Origin: Mesorhizobium_G sp049840935
GTDB taxonomy: Bacteria; Pseudomonadota; Alphaproteobacteria; Rhizobiales; Rhizobiaceae
Direction of reading: 5' to 3'
NCBI GenBank assembly: GCA_049840935.1
Contig: JASGJA010000008.1
Coordinates: forward strand, 21,096 to 85,095
DNA: 64,000 bases
Under the pieces are notes generated by a model that saw only the letters and a program-made list of their open reading frames with translations, ran no database searches and was not told the origin of the DNA. Shown in pieces: positions 47,460 to 56,243 of the stretch (positions are counted from its first letter, which is position 1; each line of letters starts with the position of its first letter). Made by a program: the position numbers and the translations under genes.

Positions 47460-48872
47460 CTATTCCAGTTCGCTGGCAGCAGTTTCGACTGCTTTCACGC
47501 GCACGACCGAGACGGAGCACTTCGCTTCCGCAACCACCTTGGTTGATACGGAACCGAGGTGGCGCCGCATGGCGGATGAAGCGCGCGCGCCCATCACGAT
47601 TCGGCCTGCATGGTTGCGCTCGGCGAAATCCAGAATCGCATCGGCGGGACTGACGGCCTCAAGCACGTGAAAACTGGCGCGGCCATCTGGCAAATGCAGC
47701 GGATGCGCCCAATCTTTCAATGAAACCAGCATGTTAACATAGTTCGAACGGCCATCCGCGTCGACCTGCGGCGAGTCGCCAATAATCTCGGTTTTGAGCA
47801 CGGCAACACAGGCCAGCCGAGAATCGCGCCGCGCGGCGAGAACGATTGCCGTTTCGGTGCGGATTTCTTCGGCCAGAGCATCGATGCCGGCGGAGAGGTC
47901 AACCGCCGTGACAATCACCGGCGGGCCTTCGCCAATATCTGCGCTTTTTCTAAGTAGAAGTTCGGTGCGGGTATCCCCTCCTCCGAAAAGCCGTTGGAAC
48001 AGCGACTTGAAACCCGTCGCTTCCGGCTTACGTTCGATCAACTTGACCTGATCTGGATGCCGCAGATCGTGGACCACTTGCGCCGCGTCGGTGTAGCGGC
48101 GTGCGCGGTCAACTTCCATACACCGCTCAATGATCTGTTCCAGCCAGCGCGGAACGTTTTGATTGAGCGAGCGCAAGGCGGGCGGGCGATGAAACAAGCG
48201 GCGGCGCATACCCGCTGTCGTTTGGGGCCAACCGAACGGCTCTTCACCGCTGGCGAGTTGGTAAAGAATGCAGCCCAACGCAAAAATATCGCTGGATTTG
48301 TCGTTGCGAATGCCAAGCACCTGTTCGGGCGCGATGTAGGCGGCGGTGCCCATCGGCACATCGCTTTGTTCGGCCAACAGGTCCGGCAATTCGGCATGAT
48401 GTGCCAGCCCAAAATCGAGCAAAACCGCGCCGCGCTTGGCGATGATGATGTTTTCCGGTTTGAGGTCGAGATGCGCGACCTTCTGCTCATGCAGTGCAGC
48501 GAGCGCTTCGCCTGTTTCAATGCCGATGCGGCGAACTTCGTCGAATGGCAGGGGCGCGGACTTGGCGAGCGCTGCAACGCTTGTGCCTTCAACAAACTCC
48601 ATCGCGATGTAAGGAACGTTGCGGAGATCACCAAACGCATGAAAGCGCGGCACATGCTTGCCCGAAAGGCGGCGCGCAATCATGTCTTCAACTTCGTAGC
48701 CAATGACCACGGACACATCCTGACCGGGATCAAGAAACGGGATTTTCAGGACGACATCGCCATCAATGCCCGGTTTGCGAGCTTTCCAGATGGATGCCAT
48801 GCCGCCCGATGGAAGGCGCTCGACGAGCTCGAACCCATCAATGACCATGCCGGGGGTGAACGTCTGGCTCAT
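47460..48872 (-). CDS. Ser/Thr protein kinase fused to a universal-stress-protein domain
   Basis: A 470-residue soluble protein with two parts. Residues 14-275 are a eukaryotic-type kinase: glycine loop LPSGGMASIW, Lys 43 in VVLKIPF, catalytic HLDLKPEN (Asp 136), DFG at 153-155, APE at 181-183. It has Leu instead of Arg before the catalytic Asp, a non-RD kinase. Residues about 320-470 resemble a UspA domain (IVTAVDLSAGIDALAEEI, HAGRIVMGARASSAMRRHLGSVSTKVVAEAKCSVSVVRV), whose G-2x-G-9x-G-(S/T) pattern suggests nucleotide binding. No membrane segment is seen. Four bases separate it from a phosphoesterase gene upstream. Confidence 0.88.
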   Translation of the reverse strand: MSQTFTPGMVIDGFELVERLPSGGMASIWKARKPGIDGDVVLKIPFLDPGQDVSVVIGYEVEDMIARRLSGKHVPRFHAFGDLRNVPYIAMEFVEGTSVAALAKSAPLPFDEVRRIGIETGEALAALHEQKVAHLDLKPENIIIAKRGAVLLDFGLAHHAELPDLLAEQSDVPMGTAAYIAPEQVLGIRNDKSSDIFALGCILYQLASGEEPFGWPQTTAGMRRRLFHRPPALRSLNQNVPRWLEQIIERCMEVDRARRYTDAAQVVHDLRHPDQVKLIERKPEATGFKSLFQRLFGGGDTRTELLLRKSADIGEGPPVIVTAVDLSAGIDALAEEIRTETAIVLAARRDSRLACVAVLKTEIIGDSPQVDADGRSNYVNMLVSLKDWAHPLHLPDGRASFHVLEAVSPADAILDFAERNHAGRIVMGARASSAMRRHLGSVSTKVVAEAKCSVSVVRVKAVETAASELE

Positions 48873-48875
48873 GCA

Positions 48876-49631
48876 CTACCTCCCGATTTTTAGCCGCATT
48901 CCAAGCCAGCCGGGCAAGCCCGCGCGGCTGATTTTCTCGGCTGTCTCGTCCCAATCGTAAGCGATACGTAACATAGTGACGGTCTTGGCGTCTGTGTCGA
49001 GCAGTGCCGCGCAAGCCGCCGGGTTGCCATCGCGCGGCTGGCCGACTGCACCTACGACAACCACGCTGCGCAGAGTGGCGAACAGCGGCGCGGGCTTGTT
49101 TGCCAGCGGCGTGAAGCTGCTGACCGCGCCACGCGCCGTGGAATAGAAAATTGCAGGCACATGAGTGTGTCCGCAGATCGCGATACGCGCCGGCACGGCT
49201 TCGAAAGAACGCTTCGCGTCGGCGGCTTCTTTTACATAAGGCCAAGCGTGAGGCCGCCACGCACCCGCATGTGTATAGAGAATGTCGCCGTCTTGGTGCG
49301 AAAGCGGAAGCTTTGCCAGAAATTCGCACTGATCGGCAGAGAGTTGGTCGATGGTCCAACGGATCGCATCGCGTGCGTTTTCGGACATGCCGGACGTATT
49401 TCCGGTGGCGGCAGCCTCATCGTGATTGCCGAGAATGCCAACCGCGCCGGATTCGATTAGAGCGCGGGCTTTCTCGACGATATAGGATGGGTCGGGACCG
49501 TAGCCGACCAGATCGCCCAGCAAAACAATGCGCTGCGCCCCTGCCCGCGAAATTGCCTCAAGTGCGGCGTCAAACGCTTCACGATTGGCGTGTATGTCGG
49601 AAAGTATGCCGATGAGCATGGAGATGCCCAT
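48876..49631 (-). CDS. Calcineurin-like metallophosphoesterase
   Basis: A 251-residue binuclear-metal phosphoesterase with all motifs: GILSDIHANREAF, LLGDLVGYGPDP, GILGNHDEAA, YTHAGAW and CGHTHVP. The pattern GDLVGYGPDP is that of the YfcE/DUF-type phosphodiesterases often paired with Ser/Thr kinases. It is co-oriented with and three bases upstream of the kinase-Usp gene, so one transcript likely encodes both. ATG at 49631 or at 49619 (MLIGILSD) may start it. Whether it acts on proteins or nucleotides is unknown. Confidence 0.87.
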   Translation of the reverse strand: MGISMLIGILSDIHANREAFDAALEAISRAGAQRIVLLGDLVGYGPDPSYIVEKARALIESGAVGILGNHDEAAATGNTSGMSENARDAIRWTIDQLSADQCEFLAKLPLSHQDGDILYTHAGAWRPHAWPYVKEAADAKRSFEAVPARIAICGHTHVPAIFYSTARGAVSSFTPLANKPAPLFATLRSVVVVGAVGQPRDGNPAACAALLDTDAKTVTMLRIAYDWDETAEKISRAGLPGWLGMRLKIGR

Positions 49632-49716
49632 ACCACGCAGGCAGCCACTGGGCGATTAGGCGAAGGTATGAATGCCGATTTTCATGTGTAATGCGCGGAC
49701 ACGGAAAGCTGTTAAC

Positions 49717-49879
49717 TGCCCCTCATCCGCCTGCCGGCACCTTCTCCCCGTAAACGGGGCGAAGGCGGATAGTTGTAGCGCTGGTTTCCATCGCCGTCGT
49801 CGCATGGTTTGCGATATGTCGAATATTTCCCCTTCGCCCCGTTTACGGGGAGAAGGTGCCGGCAGGCGGATGAGGGGCA
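49717..49879. repeat. RIME-like palindromic intergenic repeat, copy 2
   Basis: Inverted arms at 49717-49765 and 49831-49879 carrying CCCCTCATCCGCCTGCCGGC, ACCTTCTCCCC and an inner hairpin CCCCGTAAACGGGG. The core matches the copies at 26891 and 50494, with a different inner loop, the mosaic pattern expected for RIME elements. Confidence 0.88.
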
Positions 49880-49939
49880 ATCGAACGCAAAAATCTATCT
49901 CGGATCACTTCTATTTTAGCGATTCGTAGAATATGTTCG

Positions 49940-50158
49940 CGCCGGGTTCGGCTCTCTGGCTGGACCTTGGGACGTAGAAACCCCAGGTTAAGTGGTCGAT
50001 GTCGACCTGAACGACATCTCCTCGTGTCCTATATGGCCGGGGGTGCCTCGGCGCATGTCCAGAGCTTGCTTAAAGGCCGAGGCGGCCGTCTTAGTCCGGC
50101 TTTCTACACCCCCGGTCACCAGAGGGGCAGTGGGGCAAATTAATGCCCCTCGGTGACC
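49940..50158 (+). ncRNA. Highly structured intergenic region, candidate non-coding RNA or leader
   Basis: No gene is seen from 49880 to 50180, but perfect stems follow one another: GATGTCG/CGACATC (49998-50004 with 50012-50018); CCGGGGGTG/CACCCCCGG (50037-50045 with 50107-50115) enclosing GCCTCGGC/GCCGAGGC (50045-50052 with 50076-50083); and GGTCACC-A-GAGGGGC with GCCCCTC-GGTGACC (50114-50158). A weaker stem joins 49964-49971 and 49981-49988. The last hairpin ends 22 bases before a small membrane protein ATG. I cannot match it to 6S, tmRNA, RNase P or a known riboswitch; strand is assumed from the downstream gene. Confidence 0.5.
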
Positions 50159-50180
50159 ATTCACGTCATGGGGAGTGGTG

Positions 50181-50402
50181 ATGGAAAACTATAGTTTCTG
50201 GCAGGACTTTTTCGCGACCTATCGATCATCGTCCGACGCAATCAAGGCTTTATGGATCGTTGCCCCGCTGGCGTTCATAATAGCGCTGGTGTGGATTTTA
50301 TTGAGATCATCAGCGGGCAAGCGCACGCAGTGTGGCCAGCTTTCACGTGTGCTTGAAAACAGCGGTTTTGAAAATTCGGTTCGCAGGAAAAGCGACGGCT
50401 AG
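50181..50402 (+). CDS. Small single-pass membrane protein
   Basis: A 73-residue protein, ATG 50181 with GGGGAG just upstream. MENYSFWQDFFATYRSSSDAIK is followed by one membrane helix ALWIVAPLAFIIALVWILL and a basic tail (SAGKRTQCGQL, RRKSDG). The helix plus flanking Lys/Arg predicts N-out topology. No family that I can name. The structured region directly upstream makes post-transcriptional control likely. Confidence 0.68.
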   Translation: MENYSFWQDFFATYRSSSDAIKALWIVAPLAFIIALVWILLRSSAGKRTQCGQLSRVLENSGFENSVRRKSDG

Positions 50403-50493
50403 GTTCTTATATTCGCGCGAGGTCGATTGCTGGACCGATTTGAAGTTTCCGACAGGACTGATAGGTACAGAACTAGCGTGGAAAGGTAGCCCT

Positions 50494-50575
50494 CGCCCCT
50501 CATCCGCCTGCCGGCACCTGACCGGGGAGAGACGCGTGGCTCTCCCCGGTCAGGTCGCCGCAGCGGGATGACGGG
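50494..50575. repeat. RIME-like palindromic repeat, copy 3 (compact variant)
   Basis: Begins with the shared CCCCTCATCCGCCTGCCGGC core, then a perfect 16-bp stem ACCTGACCGGGGAGAG / CTCTCCCCGGTCAGGT around an ACGCGTGG loop (50516-50555), then CGCCGCAGCGGGATGACGGG, a diverged complement of the core. One short compact element rather than two long arms. From here to dnaN (50576-50777) I see no gene; TTATCAACA at 50639-50647 is one mismatch from a DnaA box. Confidence 0.85.
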
Positions 50576-50777
50576 CAGCACTCACGAGCGATGGTTACGC
50601 CGCACGCAACCGCAGGCGATTGCGATGAACGATCAAGGTTATCAACAGGTCCAAGCCTAAGGGCTTTCCTGCCAGTCTAACGCTTGCCTTTCACCGGCTT
50701 TTCCTGTCATTTGGACCAAATTTATATGCGTGGCGGAAGCCCCTTCCGCCGCGCCAAGTTCGTCAAGTGAGCCTCCA

Positions 50778-51897
50778 ATGCGTGTCATCATCGAACGGTC
50801 GAAATCTTCTCAAGTCGCTCAACCACATTCATCGCGTGGTGGAACGGCGCAATACCATACCGATCCTGTCAAACGCCCTGCTGACCGCGGAGGGCGCGAC
50901 GCTTGAGATGAAGGCAACCGACCTCGATCTGGAAATGAACGAGGCAACCCCCGCGCGCGTTGAGCAAGCCGGTTCCACGACAGTTCCCGCGCATCTGCTC
51001 TATGACATTGTGCGCAAGCTGCCGGACGGCGCCGAAGTGATGCTCAAGGTTGACGATGGCGGTGCGGCAATGTCGGTGATTTCCGGCAGAACGTCGTTCC
51101 GGCTGCAATGCCTGCCCGCTTCGGATTTTCCCGCCCTTTCGAGTGGCTCCTATCCGCATATTTTCCGACTTGAATCGACCGCGCTCAAGGGCCTGATCGA
51201 CAAGACGCAATTTGCGATTTCGACCGAAGAAACACGCTATTATCTGAACGGCATTTATTTCCACACGCATGAAAGCGGCGGGAAATTGAAGCTGCGCGCT
51301 GTGGCGACGGACGGTCATCGTTTGGCACGCGCGGAAATGGATGCGCCCGCGGGCTCCGAGGGAATGGCGGGAATCATCATTCCGCGCAAAACCGTAAGCG
51401 AAATGCAAAAGCTGCTGGATGATCCAGATGTCGCGGTGACGACCGAGGTTTCCGAAAGCAAAATCCGCTTCACAATCGGGCCAGTGATTCTGACCTCCAA
51501 GCTGATCGACGGAACATTCCCGGATTATCAGCGCGTTATTCCGGCCAACAATGACAAGAAGCTGATATTGGACCGTCAGAGCTTTGCATCGGCGGTGGAT
51601 CGTGTTTCCACGATTTCATCTGAGCGCGGGCGCGCGGTGAAGCTCTCAATCGCCGAAGGACAAGTGACGCTGGCGGTGAATAATCCGGATTCCGGCAGCG
51701 CAACGGAAGAAGTCGTGGCAGAGTATTCATCCGACCCGATCGAAATCGGTTTCAACGCCAAGTATTTGCTGGACGTTGCCGCGCAGCTTGGGGGCACGGA
51801 AGCGCGCTTTTTGCTGGCCGATGCGGGCTCGCCAACGCTGATACAGGATGCGGCGGACGAACATACGCTTTATGTCCTGATGCCGATGCGGGTCTAG
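50778..51897 (+). pseudogene. dnaN: DNA polymerase III beta subunit (sliding clamp), frameshift at codon 9
   Basis: The ring clamp that tethers DNA polymerase III. ATG 50778 starts MRVIIERS, then the frame breaks in GAAATC at 50801-50806; removing one A gives NLLKSLNHIHRVVERRNTIPILSN and an intact clamp (372 residues) ending DEHTLYVLMPMRV. The frame as it stands would need GTG at 50767 and an unrelated 11-residue start. Later blocks (EETRYYLNGIYFH, VATDGHRLARAEM, FNAKYLLDVA) are normal. Because the gene is essential, this is most likely a sequence error rather than a real lesion. recF follows after one base. Confidence 0.93.
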
Positions 51898-51898
51898 C

Positions 51899-53035
51899 AT
51901 GAGTTTTATTGGTAAGCTTACGCTTACTGATTACCGCAACTACGGAAATCTCAGCATTGAGTTCGAGCCGGGCGCGGTGGTGCTGACCGGCGACAATGGC
52001 GCAGGCAAGACGAATTTGCTTGAGGCGATTTCGTTTCTTGCGCCGGGTCGCGGCTTTCGGCGCGCAACCTTGGCTGAAGCGGCTCGCGAGGGCGGAAGCG
52101 GAACTTTCGCCATTCATGCGAGCATTGATGGTGAGCAAGGCGATGCTGAGATTGGAACCGGCACGATTGCGCCGGATATTCTGACCGGCGAGTCTGTCAG
52201 GAAGGTTCGGATAAACGGCGCGAATGCGAAAAGTGCCGATGCGATGCTGGAATGGCTGCGCGTGATGTGGCTAACACCAGCCATGGATGGGCTTTTTACA
52301 GGACCGGCGGCAGACCGGCGGCGCTTTCTGGACCGTCTGGTGATGACGGTGAACACATCGCACGGCCAAATGACATCAGCCTATGAAAAGGCAATGCGAG
52401 ATCGTAATCGTTTGCTTACGGACAATGTGCGCGATGTGGGCTGGTTCGAGGCTATAGAGGCGCAGATGGCCGAAGCCGGAACGGCAGTTGCAGCGGGGCG
52501 CGTTGAGACATTGCGGCTGATCGCGGCAATGATCGAAAAGCTGCCAAGCGACGGGCCGTTTCCTCAAGCGGATTTGGCATTGGACGGCGCTGTGGAAGCC
52601 TTGGTGGCGGAAATGCCCGCGGTTGAGGCCGAGGAGCATTTTCGACGCGTTCTGGCGGAAGAACGCGAGCGTGACCGCGCATCTGGGCGCGCGCTGGACG
52701 GCCCGCATCGCGCGGATTTGCGGGTGCGACATCGTCCAAAGGACACGCCAGCCGATTTGTGCTCAACCGGCGAGCAAAAGGCGCTTTTGATAGGAATTGT
52801 GCTGTCTCACGCACGACTTTGTCGCGATATGTCCGGTTTGACGCCGATTCTGCTGCTGGATGAAATTGCCGCGCATCTCGATGCCGGACGTCGCGCGGCA
52901 TTGTTTTCGATTCTGGAAGAATTGGGCTGCCAGTGCTTTATGACTGGGACGGAGGCGGCGCTGTTTTCCAGCCTTCGTGGGCGCGCGCAGTTTTTGACAG
53001 TCGATCATGGCAGCGTGCGGGAGACGGAAAGTTGA
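51899..53035 (+). CDS. recF: DNA replication and repair protein RecF
   Basis: SMC-like ATPase that binds gapped DNA and helps RecOR load RecA. 378 residues: LTLTDYRNYGNLSIEFEPG, Walker A GDNGAGKTNLLEAISF, signature LCSTGEQKALLIGIVL and Walker B PILLLDEIAAHLD. The middle region LRVMWLTPAMDGLFTGPAADRRRFLDRLV is typical. Coupled to dnaN. Confidence 0.96.
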   Translation: MSFIGKLTLTDYRNYGNLSIEFEPGAVVLTGDNGAGKTNLLEAISFLAPGRGFRRATLAEAAREGGSGTFAIHASIDGEQGDAEIGTGTIAPDILTGESVRKVRINGANAKSADAMLEWLRVMWLTPAMDGLFTGPAADRRRFLDRLVMTVNTSHGQMTSAYEKAMRDRNRLLTDNVRDVGWFEAIEAQMAEAGTAVAAGRVETLRLIAAMIEKLPSDGPFPQADLALDGAVEALVAEMPAVEAEEHFRRVLAEERERDRASGRALDGPHRADLRVRHRPKDTPADLCSTGEQKALLIGIVLSHARLCRDMSGLTPILLLDEIAAHLDAGRRAALFSILEELGCQCFMTGTEAALFSSLRGRAQFLTVDHGSVRETES

Positions 53036-53095
53036 AGGGGAAAAATAAGGCTCTAAACCGCTGGAAATAGGCGAAATGGCCGCTATGTTCTTGAA

Positions 53096-53860
53096 ATGAC
53101 GACTAAGCAACAGCTATCCGACAGTGAGATCGAGCGCTATGCGCGGCACATCGTGCTGCCGGAAATTGGCGGGGTGGGCCAGCAAAAACTCAAGCAGGCA
53201 CGGGTGTTGGTGATTGGCGCGGGCGGGCTGGGTGCGCCGGTGCTGCAATATCTCGCGGCGGCAGGTGTCGGAACGCTCGGCATTGTCGAGGATGACACCG
53301 TTTCGCTGTCGAACCTTCAGCGGCAAATTATTCACGAGACAGGCGCGCTTGGCCTGCCGAAAGGCGAGAGTGCAAAAGCGTCGATCCTGCGCACAAACCC
53401 AAACGTAAGTGTTGAGTTACATAATGTCCGATTGACGGTGGACAATGCGCGGGATCTGATCTCCGGCTACGATATTGTTGTCGATGGCTCCGACAATTTT
53501 GCAACGCGGTTTGCGTTGGCGGATGCGTGCGAAGCAGAGGAAAAGCCGCTCGTTCACGCGGCAGTTGGCCGATTTGACGGCTCGCTGACGGTGCTGATGC
53601 CGTTTGGTTTTAACGGCGAGGGCAAGCAGAACCCACGTTATCGCGACCTGTTCCCTGAGCCCCCGCCAGATGGACTCGTGCCTTCCTGCGCCGAGGCCGG
53701 CGTCGTTGGGGCGCTGACGGGCGTGATGGGGACGTTGCAGGCGATGGAAGTCATCAAACTGATTACCGGCATCGGCGAACCGCTTGTTGGCCGATTGTTG
53801 CTCTATGACGGACTGGCGGCGCGGTTCGAGACCGTTCGCTATAAGCGACAAGCGCCGTAA
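53096..53860 (+). CDS. moeB: Molybdopterin-synthase adenylyltransferase (MoeB/ThiF family)
   Basis: E1-like enzyme, 254 residues, that adenylates the C-terminus of a ubiquitin-like sulfur carrier (MoaD or ThiS). Nucleotide-binding loop VIGAGGLGAPVLQYLAAAGVG, SLSNLQRQIIHE, YDIVVDGSDNFATRFALADAC and the catalytic Cys region LVPSCAEAGVVGALTGVMGTLQA are all present. There is no C-terminal rhodanese domain. Zinc-binding CxxC pairs are not obvious. Assignment to MoeB over ThiF is by overall similarity. Confidence 0.88.
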   Translation: MTTKQQLSDSEIERYARHIVLPEIGGVGQQKLKQARVLVIGAGGLGAPVLQYLAAAGVGTLGIVEDDTVSLSNLQRQIIHETGALGLPKGESAKASILRTNPNVSVELHNVRLTVDNARDLISGYDIVVDGSDNFATRFALADACEAEEKPLVHAAVGRFDGSLTVLMPFGFNGEGKQNPRYRDLFPEPPPDGLVPSCAEAGVVGALTGVMGTLQAMEVIKLITGIGEPLVGRLLLYDGLAARFETVRYKRQAP

Positions 53861-53878
53861 GCTAAAAGTTTCAGCTAT

Positions 53879-54880
53879 TTAGACGCGGTTTGGCAGCACG
53901 CGATCCGGCGGGCGGTGGCCATCTGCATAGGCGCGAATGTTGATGATGACCTTTTCGCCCATGTCTATGCGGCCTTCAATGGTGGCCGAGCCCATATGCG
54001 GCAGAAGCACGATCTTGCCCGCTGCGGCGAGCGCCAGCAATTCGGGCTTGATGGCCGGTTCGTGCTCGAAAACGTCAAGCGCAGCGCCAGCAAGCTTGTC
54101 CTGCTGGAGCAGCTTGATGAGCGCGTCTTCATCGATGATGTCACCGCGCGCAGTGTTCACGATGTAGGTGTTTGGCTGCATGAGCTGGAGCCTGCGCGCC
54201 GACAGCAGATGGAATGTTGCGGGCGTGGACGGGCAATTGACCGAGATGATGTCCATGCGCACAAGCATCTGGTCGAGGCTTTCCCAATAGGTCGCCTCAA
54301 GTTCGTCTTCGATGCGCTGCGCAACGCGGTGCCGGTTGTGATAGTGGATCGAAAGTCCAAACGCCTTTGCGCGACGCGCAACTGCGGTGCCGATGCGGCC
54401 CATGCCGACAATGCCGAGGCGCTTGCCCCAGATGCGGCGGCCAAGCATCCATGTGGGCGACCAGCCGGGCCACTTGCCGTCTTCGATGAGCATTTGTGCG
54501 CCAACGGTTACGCGGCGCGGAACGGCAAGCATAAGCGCCATTGTCATGTCCGCCGTATCTTCGGTCAGCACGTTCGGCGTGTTGGTGACGGTGATGCCCT
54601 TTTTCGCGGCTGCGGCAACGTCGATGTGCTCAACGCCATTTCCGTAATTCGCAATGAGTTTGAGATTCGGCCCCGCGCGCTCGATGAGTGCAGCATCGAT
54701 CTTGTCTGTAATGGTTGGAACGAGGACTTCGGCGGTTTGCAAGGCATCTGCAAGCTCGGCGGGGCTCATCGGATGGTCATCGAGATTCAGACGGGCGTCA
54801 AAAAGTTCGCGCATCCGGGTTTCCACCGGATCGGGCAGCTTGCGCGTGATGACCACCTGAGGCTTTTTTCTGCCCGCCAT
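53879..54880 (-). CDS. D-2-hydroxyacid dehydrogenase (glyoxylate reductase / D-glycerate dehydrogenase)
   Basis: A 333-residue NAD(P)-dependent enzyme. It shows IANYGNGVEHIDVAAAAKKGI, the dinucleotide fold LGIVGMGRIGTAVARRAKAFG and the catalytic triad region: Arg in NTARGDIIDEDAL, Glu in LDVFEHEPAI and His in LLPHMGSAT. Intact, unlike the GhrA-like relative at 25948, from which it differs in length and active-site spacing. It converges on moeB with 18 bases between them. Confidence 0.92.
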   Translation of the reverse strand: MAGRKKPQVVITRKLPDPVETRMRELFDARLNLDDHPMSPAELADALQTAEVLVPTITDKIDAALIERAGPNLKLIANYGNGVEHIDVAAAAKKGITVTNTPNVLTEDTADMTMALMLAVPRRVTVGAQMLIEDGKWPGWSPTWMLGRRIWGKRLGIVGMGRIGTAVARRAKAFGLSIHYHNRHRVAQRIEDELEATYWESLDQMLVRMDIISVNCPSTPATFHLLSARRLQLMQPNTYIVNTARGDIIDEDALIKLLQQDKLAGAALDVFEHEPAIKPELLALAAAGKIVLLPHMGSATIEGRIDMGEKVIINIRAYADGHRPPDRVLPNRV

Positions 54881-54978
54881 TATTTCCTCGAATCGGACCC
54901 TGTTGAGACCTCTTTAACCAAGACCGGCGAAACTGGAAACCGGATTGGTCTGATGCGTTCTAGCAAGGCCGACGCGGG

Positions 54979-55566
54979 ATGCAAAGCAGCGGACAGGAGA
55001 AGAAATTGGTGGGGTTGTTCTGGCGCGGTTTGCTGGCGGTTGCCTTGACGGCGACATTGGCTGTCCCCGCCGCTTTTGCGCAGGAATCAACACCTGATAC
55101 GCAACCGACTGGCAGTATACAGCGCGGCCCAAGCGGCCTGCCGCTGCCGCGATTTGTCAGCCTGAAATCTGGCCGCGTGAATGTGCGCACCGGGCCGGGA
55201 ATCAATTACGCGGTCGAATGGCTTTATCTAAAGGCTGGCCTGCCAATGGAAATTCTTCAGGAATATGACAACTGGCGACGCGTGCGCGATTCCGAAGGCG
55301 CGGAAGGCTGGGTTAACCAATCGCTGCTCTCTGGCAAGCGCACAGCGCTCGTTGCGCCTTGGCAAAAGGGCAAGGATATTCACATCAATCTGATGTACGA
55401 ACCGGACGCGAAATCTTCCATCGTCGCGATTCTGGAGCCTGGCGTCGTCGGCAAGATCAAGACTTGCAACGGCGCGTGGTGCGAAGCGACGTTCGACGGC
55501 AATTCAGGCTGGATAAGCCAATCGCTGATCTGGGGCGCCTATCCAGACGAACAGGTTGGGGAATAA
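54979..55566 (+). CDS. Exported SH3-domain protein
   Basis: A 195-residue secreted or periplasmic protein. A signal peptide with core LLAVALTATLAVPAAFA is cleaved before QES. After a short Pro-rich stretch come two bacterial SH3-like domains: VSLKSGRVNVRTGPGINYAVEWLY to GWVNQSLLSG, and DIHINLMYEPDAKSSIVAILEPG to GWISQSLIWG. It is conserved next to irr in Brucella-type genomes as I recall. A peptidoglycan- or surface-related role is inferred only from the domain. Confidence 0.88.
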   Translation: MQSSGQEKKLVGLFWRGLLAVALTATLAVPAAFAQESTPDTQPTGSIQRGPSGLPLPRFVSLKSGRVNVRTGPGINYAVEWLYLKAGLPMEILQEYDNWRRVRDSEGAEGWVNQSLLSGKRTALVAPWQKGKDIHINLMYEPDAKSSIVAILEPGVVGKIKTCNGAWCEATFDGNSGWISQSLIWGAYPDEQVGE

Positions 55567-55572
55567 AAGCGC

Positions 55573-56010
55573 TCAGGCGCGCTTTGGCCTGACGCGGATT
55601 ACAACGTCAACGTTGACGATCTCCATGCCTTCCGGCGGAGTCGGAAGGTTGGAAACCGCGATGGGCGATCCATCGATCTCAATGTCGAATACGCGATTTT
55701 CGCCCTCAACGAAGAAGTGATGGTGGTCCGACGTGTTGGTGTCGAAATAGGTGCGTGAGCCTTCGACATTCAAAATGCGCAGCATTCCAGCTTCCGTGAA
55801 CTGATGCAGCGTGTTGTAGACCGTAGCCAGCGACACAGGTACGCCCGCGCCAACCGCTTCTTCGTGCAGTTCTTCCGCCGAAAGATGGCGGTCGCCCTTG
55901 GCAAACAGCAGACTTGCCAGCGCAATGCGCTGACGCGTAGGGCGCAGGCCCGCAGCACGTACGCGGTAATCAGCCGTTGCCTGACTATTATGATCCTGAT
56001 CGTGCGTCAT
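55573..56010 (-). CDS. irr: Iron response regulator Irr (Fur family)
   Basis: Haem-responsive transcription factor controlling iron and haem genes in Rhizobiales. 146 residues from ATG 56010 (MTHDQDHNSQAT), preceded by AAGGGCGA; 64 more in-frame codons upstream are not family-like. Winged helix: GLRPTRQRIALASLLF and VSLATVYNTLHQFTEAGMLR; the dimer and haem/metal region has SDHHHFFVEGENRVFDI, whose HHH block is the Irr-type haem-sensing segment. It is divergent from fabA, with about 230 bases between. Confidence 0.93.
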   Translation of the reverse strand: MTHDQDHNSQATADYRVRAAGLRPTRQRIALASLLFAKGDRHLSAEELHEEAVGAGVPVSLATVYNTLHQFTEAGMLRILNVEGSRTYFDTNTSDHHHFFVEGENRVFDIEIDGSPIAVSNLPTPPEGMEIVNVDVVIRVRPKRA

Positions 56011-56243
56011 TTCGCCCTTAACGGTCACAAGCTCGCGTTTGTCTGGAGATAACTGTAAACTCCCTACAAACTCGCCTTTTCCTTTCCACATATATTCTGT
56101 ACCCGAAAACCGATCAATAGCGGCACATTGACCACAGGCGACCGGCAGTTTAACCGTGCGTGGAATGTCTGATGTTTCTGACGTTATTGGCCAATATGCC
56201 ATACAACGACAGACAATATGTCGGCGGCAACGGGGATGGGTTA

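Noticed and set aside
49940..50158. Calling the structured region 6S RNA or a permuted tmRNA
   Set aside because: I found neither the tag reading frame and T-arm expected for tmRNA nor the long closed helix with central bubble of 6S RNA, so only a candidate ncRNA is reported.
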